Assembly: GCF_003993775.1 (NCBI RefSeq) | Contig: NZ_RJRZ01000001.1 | Span: 1-64,000, forward strand | Origin: Frigidibacter oleivorans | GTDB lineage: Bacteria > Pseudomonadota > Alphaproteobacteria > Rhodobacterales > Rhodobacteraceae | Direction: 5' to 3' | DNA length: 64,000 bases | Shown: positions 62,813 through 64,000 of the stretch, piece after piece | Layout of the letters: every line of letters begins with the position of its first letter | Position numbering within the stretch: the first letter of the stretch is position 1 | The notes under the pieces: generated by a model | What the model was told of the DNA's origin: nothing | Seen by the model: the letters and a program-made list of their open reading frames with translations, nothing else | Databases searched by the model: none | Translations under genes and position numbers: made by a program

Positions 62813-63619
62813 TCAGTCGCGCGGGCTGCCCTGTGCCCGCAGCCGCGCCTCGATCCGGCGCAGGATCAGCGACAGGCCGACAGTCAGCGTCAGATAGATC
62901 AGCGCCACGAGGTTGTAGGTCTCGAAATAGCGGAAGTTCCCGGCAGAGATCACCTTGCCGAGCTGCGTCACATCCGTCACCCCGAGGACGGAGACGAGCG
63001 AGCTGTCTTTCACCATTGCGACAAAGTCGTTGCCGAGCGGCGGCAGGATCACCCGGAATCCTTGCGGAAACACGATCAGCCGGAAGATCTGCCCCCGGCT
63101 GAGGCCAAGGCTTTCCGCCGCCTCCACCTGCCCCTCCGGCACCGCCATCAGCCCGGCGCGGAAAATTTCGGCGAGAAAGGCCGAATAGGCCAGCGTCAGC
63201 GCCGCCACCGCCCGCCACAGCAGCGGCACGTCGCGGGTGCGCAGAGGCGGCAGTCCCGCGGCCTCGGCCAGCGCGTTCCAGCCGGCGATCGCGCCCGGCA
63301 CGATCACGAAGGCCACATAGAGCAGCAGCACCAGGATCGGGATGCCGCGCATCACCTCGATCCACAGCCGCGCCGCCTGCCGCAGCAGCAGATGACGCGA
63401 CAGGCTCATCACCGCCAGCCCCAGCCCGAGCGCCGCGGCGGCCAGATAGGCCACCACCGAAACGACGACCGTGATCTGCACCCCCTGCAGCAGCGCGGCC
63501 ATCACCCCGGCCTGGACCGGGCTGGTCGCCACCTGCCAGCCGGCCCAAAGGCCGGTCGCGCCCAGGATCAGCAGCCACCACGGAAAGTCGCGGTCCGGGT
63601 CGCGCCGTCGCGGCATCAT
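62813..63619 (-). CDS. Polar amino-acid ABC transporter permease
   Basis: A 268-residue HisM/GlnP-type permease with about six helices and the EAA loop EGQVEAAESLGLSRGQIFRLIVFPQ. It belongs to the His/Glu/Gln/Arg/opine family. The start may be either of two adjacent ATGs at 63619 or 63616. It is downstream of a solute-binding protein gene by 36 nt, forming an import system. The ATPase gene is not in the window. Specific amino acid not evident. Confidence 0.9.
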   Translation of the reverse strand: MMPRRRDPDRDFPWWLLILGATGLWAGWQVATSPVQAGVMAALLQGVQITVVVSVVAYLAAAALGLGLAVMSLSRHLLLRQAARLWIEVMRGIPILVLLLYVAFVIVPGAIAGWNALAEAAGLPPLRTRDVPLLWRAVAALTLAYSAFLAEIFRAGLMAVPEGQVEAAESLGLSRGQIFRLIVFPQGFRVILPPLGNDFVAMVKDSSLVSVLGVTDVTQLGKVISAGNFRYFETYNLVALIYLTLTVGLSLILRRIEARLRAQGSPRD

Positions 63620-63655
63620 GTGCCCTGCGGTCCGGCCGTCACCGGGTCCGCGTCC

Positions 63656-64000
63656 TCACTGGCCCATCTTGTAATCGAGGAACCACTTGCGGTTCAGCGC
63701 CTCCAGCGTGCCGTCGGCCTGCATCGCGGCAATGGCGGCATCGACCGGCGCCACCAGATCCGAGCCCTTGGGGAAGATGAAGCCGAAATCCTCGGTCCCC
63801 AGCGGCTCGCCCACCAGCTTCAGCGCGCCATTCGAGGCGGCCACATAGCCCTCGCCCGAGGTGCCGTCGGTCAGCACCAGATCGACATCCCCCGCCCGCA
63901 GCGCCGCCACCCCGGCACCGAAGGTTTCGAACAGCTTGATGCGGGGATTGGCCTCGTTCCCGTCCAGCACCTCGTAGACGCCGACATAGAAGGGCGTGGT
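63656..64000 (-). CDS. Amino-acid ABC transporter substrate-binding protein, 3' portion (5' end outside window)
   Basis: The visible 114 codons are the C-terminal lobe of a solute-binding protein family 3 member. Recognisable parts are FETFGAGVAALRAGDVDLVLTDGTSGEGYVA, LGTEDFGFIFPKGSDLVAPVDAAIAAM, and the ending TLEALNRKWFLDYKMGQ. It would deliver a polar amino acid to the permease encoded 36 nt downstream. The signal peptide and first lobe are past the window edge. Confidence 0.88.
   Translation of the reverse strand, partial: TTPFYVGVYEVLDGNEANPRIKLFETFGAGVAALRAGDVDLVLTDGTSGEGYVAASNGALKLVGEPLGTEDFGFIFPKGSDLVAPVDAAIAAMQADGTLEALNRKWFLDYKMGQ

Overview
The window reads as a high-GC alphaproteobacterial chromosome segment, most likely from the family Rhodobacteraceae (Paracoccus/Rhodobacter-like). 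The grounds are the GcrA cell-cycle regulator, the DUF1467-methylmalonyl-CoA epimerase pair, DUF6455, a MetRS with an FSTS loop instead of KMSKS, LolCDE, ParE, GatB, CarB and AspRS of alphaproteobacterial character, and dense coding with many ATGA overlaps. I see no rRNA, tRNA, CRISPR array, transposase or phage genes. The window cuts a gene at each end: the 3' end of gcrA on the left and an amino-acid-binding protein on the right.

Layout. 0-13.7 kb: gcrA, rimO, a stress-type PRC-barrel protein, DUF6455, DUF2254, an M48 lipoprotein protease, a deacetylase, a nitroreductase-EI24-NYN ribonuclease run, DUF1467-mce, an orphan response regulator, a GNAT, and an exported DUF1800-DUF1501 pair. 13.8-15.3 kb: a compact restriction-modification cassette (MT-A70 adenine methylase and a BglII/BstYI-type nuclease), convergent and overlapping, wedged against aspS. 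15.3-25.8 kb: aspS, a CFA-synthase-like methyltransferase, a GT87 glycosyltransferase, a CPBP protease, carB, DUF805 and ribE. 25.8-29.6 kb: glycerate kinase plus a class IV aminotransferase homologue that lacks the usual lysine, a FadR-type GntR regulator and a TauE permease. 29.6-33.9 kb: an arsenic resistance island, arsR1-LMW arsC-aqpS-arsC-arsH followed by arsR2-arsK. 33.9-36.3 kb: an ECF sigma / anti-sigma-like / periplasmic metal sensor operon with an EF-hand protein upstream. 36.5-49.4 kb: housekeeping and envelope genes (DUF983, Nudix, EamA transporter, desaturase, lipocalin, AKR, metG, TrhA/hemolysin III, ExoD, YeiH, gatB, lytic transglycosylase). 49.4-64 kb: acyltransferase, pepN, malate synthase G with glcG, a GATase, lolC/E-lolD, a ChaC-like cyclotransferase, parE, and a polar amino-acid ABC importer.

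How genes work together. The arsenic genes form a coherent pathway: arsenate reduction by two unrelated reductase families, arsenite exit through an aquaglyceroporin and an MFS pump, and organoarsenical oxidation by ArsH. Two CC-type ArsR repressors have sites lying over their own start codons. The restriction nuclease has no visible promoter and is placed to be translated from the aspS message, while its methylase has its own promoter region containing a LexA-type GTTC-N7-GTTC box. Two copies of a double-hairpin repeat lie immediately 3' of genes and look like a family of transcript 3' ends.

Coordinates of starts were chosen from Shine-Dalgarno spacing, overlap with the upstream gene and family N-termini. 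Functions are from recognised motifs, not database searches.
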